Source: Rhytidiadelphus loreus (taxonomy: Eukaryota; Streptophyta; Bryopsida; Hypnales; Hylocomiaceae). Taken from it: DNA of 64,000 nt. Positions 1-11,670 of this stretch are shown here, one piece after another. Position numbers and translations under genes: made by a program. The notes under the pieces were generated by a model, which saw only the letters and a program-made list of their open reading frames with translations, made no database searches and was not told the DNA's origin. Numbering within the stretch: the first letter of the stretch is position 1; every line of letters starts with the position of its first letter. The stretch covers positions 26,734,863 through 26,798,862 of the forward strand of contig OX344761.1 in NCBI GenBank assembly GCA_947034895.1, written 5' to 3'.

Positions 1-628
1 AAATCCATTTATGTCCGTTAGTGGAAGAGTAAAGCTTGCGAATTTTACTTCATTTTTCAACTTTGAGCAATTTCACTTGATTTGAGATCTAAAAACTTCC
101 ACTTATTCATTTGCTTTGAAAATGGTCCCAATCAAAAGAATAAAGTTTTTTCATGATTTTCACCATTGAAAATTTAAACAAGCAAGTGTTGATTTGGAGT
201 TATTTGTGAATTATACTTATTAAAAAAATTGCATCTCAACAATTGCAAGGTGGATTGTGTAATGAGTTTAAGAGCTTTTCAAGTGATATTAAGTTTTTTG
301 AAAGGGTATTTTAGTGTGCTAACACAATTTGTAGTTGTTCATATCACTTCTAATCCCAAAAAGCTTTTATGTGCAAATTTCTGAAACATTGTGGAGAGGG
401 ACAACATATTAAAAATAGAAAACGTACATTTCTCTTATTATAATCTCACAACTCTTATGGAATTTTGCACTCAAAATTGGTGTACATACTAATAAGCAAG
501 CTCTTTAAACATCCATACGGTTAGATTTTGAAAAAAAATCATTTTGATTCAATGGAGATTACTATAAGCCCATGTTCTTTTTTCATGGGAAAAACACACT
601 TGGAAAGGCTTAGGCACTTAGGGGTTAA
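1..628. mobile_element. Right part of a TTAA-flanked non-autonomous element (E1), left end outside the window
   Basis: The segment ends at 624 with GGGG followed by TTAA (625-628). The sequence before this end (a run like CACTTGGAAAGGCTTAGGCA at about 599-618) matches the right end of the element at 37803-38179. An internal stretch near 18-45 (GTGGAAGAGTAAAGCTTGC) also recurs near 37998. No transposase reading frame is visible. Membership in the TTAA family is inferred from these shared ends. The left terminus is not in the window, so its length is unknown. Confidence 0.5.
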
Positions 629-1392
629 TGTTCTTCAAAGAAGGACAATGTCCAAACAACTTTTTCAAGTTCTACTAAAATAACATTTTCAAACAACATT
701 TTTCAAAGTTTGAAAAGGACATATAAAGTAATATTGTAGTCTACACGCATTGGCTACAGTAGAGGTAAAATAGTCATGTGAACCCTAAAACCCTACATTG
801 GCTAAATCCAAAAGTGCAAACCAAACCTCACTGCAAACCAAGTGTAGGATTCACGTGAATTCATGTGAACCCTAAACCCGAGACACACAGAAAAGGAGGT
901 GCATAGAACTGCAAACAATGGAAGTTTAAGCGTAGAAATTTGTGGAGGGGCAATCAGGTCTTTCATGTTGAGAGGCCCAAAACTGCTTCAAAATACAATA
1001 GTAGGAACTTCACTGATGTAAGTAAGATCGATCTCCGGACAACATTACAATAGATGTAAACCGAATCTCTCACTATGTCGTGTACACATTGTTGCCTGAG
1101 TCCCTCAATTCTCTAACGCTTCATGGAAAGTATAAACTTTGCGATGGTTAAGCTTGAAATACATGTATGAAAATTAATCACAATCTTTCCTAATCTGCAC
1201 CACATACCGGAGCATCACCAATAAGTACCTAGTTGAGTTTCTAACTGTGCTTACAAAGACTTAGTCTTGGCACTGATAAATCATAAGTACTGCTGCATAA
1301 AGTTTTTGATGTGCTTCTAGTAAGATTTGTCCTTTCAATTCACACTCAAAAGCACGAGAGTGTGTCGAGCGATCAGAACATCAATTGCCCAC
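629..1392. other. Intergenic, with plant telomere-like motifs
   Basis: No gene is supported here. Two short telomere-repeat-like stretches are present, AACCCTAAAACCCTAC at 781-796 and AACCCTAAACCC at about 868-879. Confidence 0.4.
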
Positions 1393-2102
1393 GAGATTCC
1401 AAGCCAAACCGCTGGTCTGTTTTCTGCGCGCAAGTCGGAAACTACTGCTCGTGGGTCTGTCGGTGTGTTCTCTTACTACGTACATTCAGGTCAGTGCGTG
1501 AAAACAAGCAAATTTACGATTCATGTTCACCTCCCAGCCAGGGCAATGCTGTGTGTGCATCCATTGAGTCGATCAGTTGTCGGCCATAGCTGCAGATCGA
1601 TATTAATGCACTATGAATTACAGTTGTGCAGTTCGAGGTTATAGCTTAAAATTTGCAATTTTGGTCTCCCGAACCGATGAAGGGAGTACTGGAGTTTTTG
1701 GAAATTCCACGACTCCCATATCGATCGTTCCTAGTAATGTCCATGTCCATATCTACAATCCATTTTTTGTACGTACATTGGTCTCGATCCGAACTGTATC
1801 TTATAAAAGTTTTATCCCGTGATCGATCATATTGTGGAAAAGACAGTCCATGTGATGTGGTCCGTCCCCTACGACTAGGACTTGTACTCGAACTGGTGGA
1901 ACGCGGTCGTAGTTGATGGCCGTGAAGAAGTCAGCTAGCTAGCTATAGTGTCTATGAGCGCCTGTACAATGGATCCGGTGGGTTCCCGTACCCACACAAA
2001 CCCAACCAGTGGATCGACACTACCAGTAATGACTTCAAGCTGCGTGGGAGCATGACCAACAACGGACAAGTCACGCTCGAGGTGGAATTCAAAACAGCTT
2101 GA
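1393..2102 (+). pseudogene. Actinoporin-like (bryoporin-type) pore-forming protein, decayed
   Basis: Three blocks in gene order resemble the actinoporin-like fold known in mosses as bryoporin, a membrane pore former of the sea-anemone cytolysin type. Block 1 (about 1393-1490) has an alanine- and serine-rich segment ending in a Gly-Val-x-x-Tyr-Tyr type strand. Block 2 (about 1852-1930) has the family's Ser-Val-Pro-Tyr-Asp strand and an Asn-Trp-Trp-Asn loop. Block 3 (1947-2102) has a Tyr-Glu-x-Leu-Tyr-Asn helix, a tryptophan loop, a Leu-Arg-Gly-Ser turn and a final Leu-Glu-Val strand before TGA at 2100-2102. The gene is broken. About 360 bp of unrelated sequence separates blocks 1 and 2. TAG at 1876-1878 interrupts block 2, and the frame changes between blocks 2 and 3 around 1925-1945. 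An N-terminal part is not recognisable. The separation of blocks 1 and 2 could be an intron, but the stop and frameshift argue for a dead gene. Confidence 0.55.
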
Positions 2103-3410
2103 TTAAGGTGCTCCAAGCTAGCTAGTGATTGTCAAGTTTATCTCAAACAGGGTTAACCTCGAGGGCCCTCAGTTTGGAGCCCGGGACGTTTGGACTACCT
2201 TCTCATAATTAGTGTCATGATATTGTACAAAATAATTGAGGATACTATGCTTGTGGAGGATCTGGTGGATTGAGTCTATCTCCACATACTGTACCTCAAA
2301 TTAAACTGTGACATGGCAGTTGTTTTCAATATGCCATGAGCAAGAAATGGATCTGATTTGGATGCATAAGTGAGTGCATTGTTCGATATATTGTGTCTGT
2401 TTGAAGATCACAATTCACAATTTTGCATAATTGTCTGGTGATGGTCTTGGCAAGACGTCTTGGCAGTGCCCAGTCAGTTGCTCCCAAGAATGGCACTGTC
2501 GGCTCCCGAGTGTTCCTGGTGGCACAAGCCGGATCCATTTCCACACTAGTTATTAGGAGGAATGCGTGTGAGCCACACCATTTCCTTCTGCAATTCGACC
2601 ATGTTAATAAGGGAACTTCACCTAAAATTGCTCGAATAAAGTTTATGGCATCACCGATCGATATGCTCTAGAAACTGAACAACAATTTTCGTAGGACTAT
2701 GAATCAAAATGCATTCCAAGTGGTTCCATAATTTTGGGAAGCATTGTGTATTTGTAACAAATTTTCAAAGATGGAAGGTGTAGGAGGATAAAAGAGTCAT
2801 ATAGGTGATGCCCAAATCCAATTGATGCAGATCAAGAATGACACTAGTATGACACTAGTAATATCAAAACATGTCATACAGAAGAAGTTCTAACAAAAGT
2901 AAGTGTACCCCAAATCGACCCTTTTAGCCTCAGGCCTAGGTGTAGTTGGTTCGGTGCAACAATGGGCCGCGATTTTGAATGACAAAGATTATAACATTAG
3001 AGGGCAAAGAAGATGTGTGGGTTCACATAAATGGCTAGAGGCAAAAATTTCTGCAGTTGTCGGACTTGCATTCTTGAGCACGTAGACACCAACCAACTAC
3101 ACCGGTCTCAGGAAAGACATCCTATCTGCTATAATAATTTTATGTGAATCTACAATGAGATTGTCATAATCGAATAATGTGCATTTGACATACTTAGAAT
3201 GAAAAACTGTCCGTGATTGAACAATCTCATGGACTTATGGACAATCCGAATTTTGAAAGCCATATATTTTCAAATGCGCACATCTTATTTCATTTCGTGA
3301 TTGAACTTCTGAACTGCAGTGGCTGGATGTAACCAATCACAAGAAAACGATTCAATAGATTCAAATTGAAATGTTGCATGCTCAACTCAAATATAAACAA
3401 GATAAAAGCA
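2103..3410. other. Intergenic, no gene supported
   Basis: Short open frames occur on both strands (for example 2423-2671 and 2903-3085 on +), but none has recognisable motifs, splice context or similarity to other parts of the window. This is where the kinase exons of the adjacent LRR gene relic would be expected on the minus strand, and none could be found. Confidence 0.35.
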
Positions 3411-3733
3411 CCAGATTCTGCGCATGATAGCAAAATAATCCTATGCAGGGACCATTTCTGCCGATTCTTGCAGAACATTGACAAGGTCTGAAGTTTATTA
3501 TATAAAGTATTAAAGCAAGGAAAGCTACCAGTACATGGAGAGCATGCCACTTACTGAATTTGAGGTAAACTTGTGGTGCTGGGAGCAAGTTGGACAATGG
3601 AGGCAATTTTGTTGTGCTGGAGGGAGACGTATCGAAAGCTCTTTCCCATGTCCTCTGGGATAGTCAAGGTCCCATTTAATTCATTTTTTGGGAGGTACCT
3701 GAAGAACACAAAAGCAAATCAAGTCATAGCTCA

Positions 3734-4181
3734 TTAACCCCTAAATGCTCAAGGCCTGTTTCAAGCTTCTTGGAATTTGCTCTAATTTGAACAAAATGCC
3801 AACATTTTGAATTGTAACCATACAAATTCAAACTAAACATGATAGAGATCTCATAGGAAAAAAAAACACAACAAAATCACTTATAGAGTGAAAGATTATA
3901 ATGTTTGACCATAAGGGTGTTAAAGTTGCAAAAGTGATGTGAAGTCTTTAAATCCTCTTTTTCACAAGTCAAATCTAAAAAGTTTGTGACCAAAAAAATA
4001 TGAGGTTAAAGGGCCTAACATTCATTTTCAAGATTGGATTTTTTATGCTAAAATTAGACTTCAAAAATAACTTTCCAAAAATATAAACTACTAAAAATAG
4101 CAACCTGGTTAGGTTTTTATTTAACTTCAAAGTTTTGCAAACGCCAGACAGATTTTGGTGCCTCAGACATTTAGGGGTTAA
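3734..4181. mobile_element. TTAA-flanked non-autonomous DNA element (E2)
   Basis: The 440-bp body at 3738-4177 starts CCCCTAAATGC and ends with the inverted form CATTTAGGGG. Each end is bordered by TTAA (3734-3737 and 4178-4181). The interior matches the element at 29940-30592 along much of its length, including CTCATAGGAAAAA and ATGAGGTTA tracts, so the two are copies of one family. It lies in an intron of the LRR-kinase relic. TTAA borders with CCC-starting ends are the hallmark of the piggyBac superfamily. No transposase is encoded. Confidence 0.6.
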
Positions 4182-4572
4182 AGTCTTGGAGGACATAAAT
4201 CTACACCCTGAACCCGAATACCCCTTGCTACGTGTTGCAATTAAATTCAACAAAGTCCAAGAAGTTGATGAGCAGAAAAAATTTCATCAATTCCTTGCGG
4301 TTGTTCAGACACTCACATGCCTTGACGGAAGTGCAGGATAGCTCAAAATATCAGCAGGGAGAGGCCCAACGAGGTTACCATTTTCGAACCTTCTGGAATC
4401 TCCAAAAACAACCCCAAAAGCATAGTCAAAGCTTGATCAACCATTAAGTTGAACATCATTTGAAAGTATGGAAATTTCATGGGAACTCAAAATCATCAAA
4501 GAGGGTAGGAAGTTGTATCTATGAACTCAAATTTAAGGATTTCTAGGCGAGGATTTTTTCGGGGTGATATAG

Positions 4573-4601
4573 TAACCCACAACCCACAACCCTAAACCCT
4601 G
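4573..4601. repeat. Telomere-like repeat tract
   Basis: AACCCACAACCC followed by ACAACCCTAAACCCT forms a short degenerate run of the plant telomere repeat. A related tract in the opposite orientation (TAGGGTTT, then GGTTTAGGGTTT) lies at about 5089-5112, next to an LRR exon. Confidence 0.5.
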
Positions 4602-5666
4602 AAGCCACCAATATAACGGAATATGTCTGGTTCTCCTGTAGACTGTATTGGCCCCAACAACCCTGAATTGTAGATAGAATAGTCTTTGAAAGCAACGAAA
4701 ATGACTCGTGATGGTGAAGATTTAGAAATCAACATTGTGATAAAAAGTATTTACAGTTGAAGTGATTTTGGACCTAAAATTTAAAATTTCCACAAGAGTC
4801 TGTAAATAGTCTAGAGTTAGTTAAATTTGAGTTTAATGTAGAAAGCAATAGAGGATCCAGAAAAATGCACTAGAGAACATGCCAGTCAAAGTGCTTCAAG
4901 TTCTTACATTGTTTGAAGAGTACTTGAGGACGCATTCAACCATGCAGGAAAACGCTACGGATCGAAAGAATTGTTGCTAAAATCACTGCCAGACAGCTTT
5001 GCAAATGTTCAATCAACAGACGAAAGAAGGGTGCCATTGAGACTGTACTTGGGAAAATATCAAGAATTCAAGATGAACCAAGTCTAGGGTTTACGATTAC
5101 GGTTTAGGGTTTCTTACACATATTCAAGCTGGTTAAGGGCATCCAAATTCGGTAGAGTCCCCGTGAGTTGATTGCTGGATACACGGCTGAACCCCAGAAC
5201 AACGTGGATACAAGTACAAGAAAACAGAAGTTAATATCCCACAGTAGATAGATAGCACAAAATGACACTTGAAGGAAATGAAAAGACAGATGAAATACAA
5301 TTCATAGTTCCTAAATATAACTTCTTCTAAGAATCTGTATAACACTGAGACTGAGAGGGCAATTTCTTCGAACTCTAAAATAGTCAATTTGAAAACTTGT
5401 GTCATCTAAAACTTTGCACATATACAGTCTCTGTAGAGCTAAAAAAAGCAATTTGCAAAAATCTCAAACTTCACCTGTATGGTTAATGGAGTCTCTCCTT
5501 TAGTAAAGAAATGCAAACGAGAAACACGAGATTCGTGATTGAAACTGTTTGATTTACCATCGCCAGGATCAGTGACCGCCATAGCTGGCGTCCAAGCCGA
5601 GTACAACAAGCACACCACGGCTGTCGCCCCACTCAACCAAGATTTCGTTGTGCGCAGGTCTTCCAT

Positions 5667-8600
5667 GGATCCCCACTTGCTCACAACCTGTCAGTAATGA
5701 AAAGGAGACGCAAGCCTGTCCGTCTGTCTACAGCAAATGCGAGCTCTACATTGTCACAAAGCAAGCTCTAGGCTGAGATAAGAATGGCCAGCAAGGGAGC
5801 AGGAAACGCACTGGAATTAGCTATTTCCCCAGCCTAGTGCTGGTTCACTTGAACCCTTCTTCAACAATTTGAGCCATGGAACTTGAAGCTGCGAAACCTG
5901 AAGCTAGTTGGTTGCAAACGCTTGCTTAGTTAAGTTACAAAAGTTTGATACAGCAATGGTGGACTGATAATTAAGTACTCCGTACTAAGATTCATGATGT
6001 TCAAGAGACTTGATCTACAAATATCCAAACTGTAGACTGTTGTGTGAATTTTATAAGACTATTTTACAATGAAATCGCTTGAGTATGCTGCATTCATTTA
6101 GGATAATGATTTGAGTCAGGCTATATCTGTCGGCGAAGTACCACAGGTTGTTCAGTTTTTGACGTTTGCACATGAATTGCAGCCCCCCAAGCCCAGGGTA
6201 CAGCTACAGGCGCAGCAACAGGAGCCCTTGCGCAATTGAAATGGACGTTTCTCAATTCCCGGCAAGAGGAAGTAAGTTGATGGTCTTGCAGGAATGTCAG
6301 CTGCGTGGCCAATGTTCCATCCCCTTCTCTGTCTTGTCACTCTTGGGTAGGATGGTACGTAAAATTCTACTACTGGAGCTCATCAATTCTGAACTCTGAA
6401 GATTTGTTGACGATGATGTGAAAGACTAAGTTACATCGTCGACGTCTTAATTTGCAGGCAGCTGATGAATGAAGCGCCAGTCGAGAAAGGTTGTCGATGT
6501 TGGCCTTGATTGTTGCAGTGCTCCTGAAGCATTCCATGCCGAAGCACTTCAATTCGATCATCTCTCTTCTCACGGGTGAAGTTGTTGCTGATTCTGCACC
6601 ACGTCAACCCAGATGATCCCACTTTCCTTACTTGCACTGCACTGTGTCTAACCGTGTCTAACCGTATGAGAGTGAGAAGACTAACCGTATGAGAGAAGAA
6701 CTCCTTACCATTAAGGTAGACAAGCCTGTTACCATCCTCATTTGCAATCTGAATATCTCGGGGTCAACTCCAAGAGGGACACATATTTTTTTAGAGGTGT
6801 GCACTTGTTTCACAAATCAAGAATTATAATTTTGCAGTTAAAATTGTAATTTTTGTGAATTTCTAAAGTGGGTACCCTGAAATTACAAAACTGCTTGTAG
6901 AGTGGAGTCATAAACCTCCCATGAACAATACATAACGTCCTTTCCATGTATCTATTGGCACTTAAGTACTCACCAATAAAGAATTGACATGTTATCCGTT
7001 GTTGGCATTAATGCACTGATTTTGTCAAAAAATGATATTGTCAACTATCATCAAAAAATTGCCAATTTTATGAAAGTTAGTGTAATTTTTGGCAATTTTC
7101 AGTTTTTTGGCGATATTGGCAATAATAATTTACTTTTATTTATTTATTTGTTGGATCAATTATGTACATCATGAACTCTAGTCTAGAGACAAAAAGATTG
7201 AAATTAAATGGCTATGAAATATACATTGAATGCATTGCCCAATTCAACAAATGTTTCAAATGCAAGGGTATAAAGATGTAACAATGGTCCATATTGCAAC
7301 CTGTACTCTCTCTACAATGTCTAATGCCATCATATAGTCTAGGTTTTGTATTTCCACAAAATCCAAGAAATAATAGTATAGGGGTTTTTTGTTTTAGGAA
7401 AAGGTTTAATTAGTCTAACGTTTTGTGACTATTGCCACTTTTAAGTTTCAAATAGATTTATGTTTACAAGTTTTAAATAATATTATAACACTCTTATTCC
7501 CGTGTGTGAAATTTGTTTGGTTAGTCCCTTACGAATGTATGTGACACAATGCATGAAGTCCTAGTGCTATATAGTGTTCTAAAAGGAGGTCAAATCATTA
7601 TTTGTCAAATAAATCAGGTTTGGTTAAATGTATCTTATATAATGTATGCTCTAGGATTTAATCATAACAAGATAATACTTGTAAAATAATACACATAATT
7701 CATTAATTATACCTTTTTATATTTAAGTTAAATTATCTAGTCAATCTACAACTATCTTGATCATACAAAAATATGTCTAGCGTTTCCGTATTCTATGTCA
7801 AATGGTTCCCAGTTATGCAAAGTATGCTGAGTTTTGAATTTTACCAATGGTCAAATTTTTTCTCTTTCTTTTTCTTCCGCTTTTGCTTTTGTCAAATGAT
7901 TCTAGGTCAAATGATCCAAATGACCACAAAAGAGTACCAAATTTTCTGGCTATCTGCATGAAGAGAGGTGCCGAACTTGGTTTGGTGATCACTATTTCTT
8001 CTCTCGAGCATCTATAGTGTTCAATTCGGTCATCTGCCCTCAACAATCCTCCCGTTCTGCTCCAATTGTTGTCTTCAAGTATGTCTTCCAACGTCAAGTG
8101 CTTCCGAACGATCCAGCAAACGGCAAGGCAATCCTCAATTCTCCAACACAATCTTTATCCAAAGTGCTCTCATCAATAGCGAAGGTATGTTTCGTTCCAA
8201 TCACCTCTTCCAAAAATTGCTCTCTAGATAGACAGGTAACACAAGAATCCAAAATGCACACATTCTACTCTCACAAAAATGCAAATTCCCTTCCTGAATT
8301 GCTTTCGTCAATCAACAACAAGGAAATATTTGACATCAGATTCACTTTAGCAGACAATACAGATATGAAAACCCTAATCTCCAAATCTCACACAATAATT
8401 CACAAACACTATAAACCAAAATAATACAAAAACCACAATACAATATAACAATAATAATATATAAATAAAATTTGGGACTTACATAATGCCATTGATTGTT
8501 TATTTTTTTTAGCTTTTTATAGTTTCTCTAAAAAACGAGCGGGTGCGATTTTGAAGAGGGGTGACCTAAGTCACACCTTATTCATCCAAGTTTTTTTTAT

Positions 8601-8847
8601 TTTTTATTTTTTATTTTATTTATTTATTAAATTTCATTCATCCTATGCTCATAGACCTATTTACACTATTAAGTGTAATTTACTTATACTTTTACTTTAT
8701 TTTTAACTTTTTTCTACAAAGAGGTCTCTAATAGGCTATGTTTTTCTAATTAATTAATTCTTTTAATTCTTTCTACATAGCCCCCTACTTAGCCTATTGA
8801 CATCCCCGTCAATAGTACTTAGGTCTCTTATTCCTGTTGTTGTCTTG
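5667..8847. other. Intergenic, mostly AT-rich, no gene supported
   Basis: 5667-6640 is less AT-rich and could hold the leader of the adjacent LRR gene relic or an older unrelated fragment. Its open frames (for example 6121-6340 and 6431-6637 on the minus strand) were not recognisable. From 6640 the DNA is AT-rich. At 7813-8424 overlapping frames of 112 aa (-) and 135 aa (+) occur. Neither has family motifs, and they partly overlap on opposite strands, so at most one could be real. A pyrimidine/T-rich tract follows at 8585-8760. Confidence 0.3.
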
Positions 8848-11670
8848 TTAGCAAACTCTCTTTGTATGTGCTTTGGCGGCGACTTTGCTGACCTCATTGT
8901 CACGTTCCAGCAACCTTGGATTCTTGGTGCGTTGGTATAATAACCACTTTGTCATATGGTCACAACGAGATATCCGGAACTCATTTATGAAGCAAAGGTG
9001 AGGGCCCCATAGAAAATGAGTAAGAGACATAACCTCCAACACTCAATGCCAACAGGCGCTTTTGTACTGCAACTTTATCATGATATGGAACTCATGTCGT
9101 AACATGTCAAATTTATTGACATTTATAATAACACAGTGATCTTCACATATCATCTTAAGAAAATCATATAATACAGCTGCCCAGAAATATACTAAATCAG
9201 TGTGCGTGATATACTCAATATGAAATGTTTTATAGACTTCAACGCATGATGTTGAAGTCTCAAATGATCTTGGAATATGTGGCTAATTGTATTCTACAAA
9301 ATCAATTGTAGCATGAGGGTTCCATTTATATTGCCTTGGACATGGACAAAAGTCGTTATGAGTTACCACTACTGTTGCACTAGTAGAAAATTTGAAATTT
9401 CTATCATTTTGGACGCGTTGTTTTAAACAAAATCTAACAAAAATCTAACAACAGATTTTTGTTAGATTTTGTTTAAAACAGCACGTCCAAAATGACAGAA
9501 ATTTCAGATTTTCTACTAGTGTTGGTGGATTTTCTTGCCATCCTGAAGATTAACACTCATATACTTTATCAGATGGTACTGTTTCAATGACTAATAAACC
9601 ATAGTCTTCAGCAAGCCATTCCAAGGCTTTCCAATAAAGAACTGGTCTTTCAATAGATGTATTATCAAACATGTAATAGTACTAACCAAGGAAGTGACAA
9701 GTAAGTGGCGATCCTTGAACTAGAGTCTTTAATGTAATCCAAGTCAAAGACTCATAAGTAGCAGGTGGTAATCCACTTCCAAGAGCATCCAAGGTTTTGG
9801 ATAATCTGATATATATACGTTTTGAAGATTGTGTATATAGTGACTAGCAATCAACTCACTTCTTTGTGCAACAACTTTACAGTTAGTTACCGCAGTCAAC
9901 AGAGAAATGATATCACCTTGGTTCCTTGTTTGCTCTCGTAATTGTGCCAACTCTATCTTCCACTTACTTCTGGTTTCTCTTTCAGCCAAGAAATCTAAAT
10001 TGATTTTAGTATGCTAGTCTGCAATTTAAACCTTTCTCTTGGATATATCCAACAAATCTTCACGCTGACACTGAACTCAATTCCTTCTCCAAATTTACAT
10101 AATATAGTAAAGTTCTTGCTCCTAAATCAACAACAGGGTAGAAAAGGGCTTATTAGAGGGTCAAAATGAGACCTCCTCATACAATCATCTCACAAAAGGA
10201 GATTTTTCATGTTGTCAAACTTAGCTGCAATCTCCTATGCCTCCTTAAATTGCTCCTCTAACACTTTTTTATTCTTTTCAAAAGTAAGTATATTAAGGCA
10301 TATATTACATTGTAACTCATAAGCTTGATATAAAGAAAAAGTCGAGGCTGAATCTCATTGGTGTTGCCACATACACTATTGAACTCCAACAACCAAATCT
10401 ATTGTAGTGTCTAGCTCTTAGTGTAGTTCATCATTGGTACTCACCAATAGTCGTATGGTTTGCTCCAACTCATTTGTTTTCCGAGTAGTATTCATGTTCT
10501 CTGGCTCTTGAACTTTAGGTTGACTTTTAACTTCTTCCAACTGACTCTTAAAGGTCTGAATCTCATCTTGCATCTCTTCTATTTGTGTCTCAAAAAGTTG
10601 GTTATTTTCTTCTATTTTATTTCTTTCATTTTTAAGATTTGCACATTGTAATTTTAAAACTAGATATTCTTTTGTTTTTGCTCTTAAAACTATCTCAGTT
10701 ACTCTATGCACATCTTGGAGTTTGAATCTTGTAACTTGTAACTTCCTGATTTGGTCTTGCCATGCAATCTCTCTAGTTTTATAAGAATCTATCTCCAGAT
10801 TTATAAGCCGTTGGTTTTTCTGGTATTCTTGGATAACTTGGAGTAGCTTTGCATAGGTACTTGATGCTCCCTTATTAGTCCCAACGTCTAATTCATTTAG
10901 TATGGAATCTGACATAGATGGTCTTTTTTCCTTTCTAGTTTCTGAGATTGGTGTAGAAGTATTACCATCTGTTTGAATCTCCAATAATGGCTCATTCTCA
11001 ATCAATGGTACCACATAGTTAAAACTATATTGACAGAAGGCTGAAAGAAGATGGGATGTTATAAAAAATATAGAACTTTGATTTTTCTTGGCAGACATTT
11101 CTTTTCGCATATATTCAAAGGCTAAATAAGCCCAATCAATTCTTTCTATTTTCCAAGCCTTAAGTCCAATATGTATTGCTACATCTGTCCCAATCATAAA
11201 TTGAGGAGTCCAGAAAAAGTGTTGATTGATAAATACCATAAATATTGATAGAGTCTAATATGGAATTCGGCAAAGGTCCCATCCATCAGCTACTTTTGCT
11301 TTATCAAGATTTTTTTTAAATGCTTCAATCTTTTCTTCAATGGTAAGATGATCAAATAGAAGACATTTGTCACTTTTTGATGGTATTTTTAGAATTTCAG
11401 CTAATTCTTTTTTGGTGTGAGCTTCATTGTTTTGCCTTGGAGTATGACTTCTTTTATCTTGCCATATTCACTAGTAACAATGAAGTCTTTGACCAACTGC
11501 ATATCTGGAAGAGGCCATATGAATTGAAGGTATGTCCAGATTCCTGCTTTCTTCAATAATTTTATTTGGGCTTCATCAAATCCTTCAATCAATGCAGATG
11601 GAAACTCAGATAATGGCACGGGCAGAACTTTCAATTGTTTCTTCTTTTCCATAGTGGCAATCTTACTCAA
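8848..11670 (-). pseudogene. Long decayed reading frame, probably transposon-derived, with coiled-coil middle
   Basis: Reading on the minus strand from 11670, one protein-like frame can be followed for about 2.8 kb. It has a frameshift near 11410, a TAG near 11258, and further stops near 10417, 9690, 9290 and 9043. The first 150 or so codons have a pattern (Trp-Pro-Leu-Pro, Leu-Val-Lys-Asp-Phe, Lys-Leu-Thr-Pro, Glu-Ile-Leu) reminiscent of the 'putative plant transposon protein' region. A Glu/Gln/Lys-rich coiled-coil stretch follows (about 10890-10418, continuing near 9989-9890), then a C-terminal part rich in Trp, His and Tyr (9744-8848). A CACTA-type MITE at 9378-9521 interrupts the frame, and the frame resumes on the far side. 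I do not recognise the full protein. The family assignment is weak, but a single ancestral gene is well supported by continuity of the frame. Confidence 0.5.
9378..9521. mobile_element. CACTA-type foldback MITE, 144 bp
   Basis: The element begins CACTAGTAGAAAA and ends TTTTCTACTAGTG. The two halves form a near-perfect inverted repeat for most of their length, meeting near 9450. The trinucleotide TTG flanks both sides (9375-9377 and 9522-9524), which is the 3-bp target duplication expected of CACTA elements. It is inserted in the decayed frame at 8848-11670, so it arrived after that gene did. It has no coding capacity. Confidence 0.85.

Larger units (their letters stand above)
3411..5666 (-). 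pseudogene. LRR receptor-like kinase relic: signal peptide and LRR exons only
   Basis: The minus strand carries scattered exons of an LRR receptor kinase ectodomain, resembling the LRR-VIII (HPCA1-like) group. Exon 1 (5666-5558) encodes Met-Glu-Asp, a hydrophobic signal peptide and a Thr-Asp-Pro-Gly-Asp end, with donor GTAAATC, phase 1. A 69-nt LRR exon (5186-5118) encodes a Ser-Ser-Asn-Gln-Leu-Thr-Gly-Thr-Leu-Pro repeat and is phase 2 at both ends. A degenerate LRR exon (about 5047-4908) has two in-frame stops. A further LRR exon lies at about 4392-4317 (Leu-Val-Gly-Pro-Leu-Pro). An intact 144-nt exon (3698-3555) encodes an Asn-Gly-Thr-Leu repeat and a Tyr-Val-Ser-Leu-Gln strand. It is followed by a cysteine-rich cap from 3487. 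The LRRNT exon expected after exon 1 is absent, as are the transmembrane and kinase exons. A TTAA element sits between 4181 and 3734. Assignment to a receptor kinase rather than a receptor-like protein is inference. Confidence 0.6.

Noticed and set aside
7813..8424. Overlapping 112- and 135-codon frames on opposite strands
   Set aside because: No recognisable motifs, no splice context and mutual overlap. Kept only as a note in the intergenic entry.
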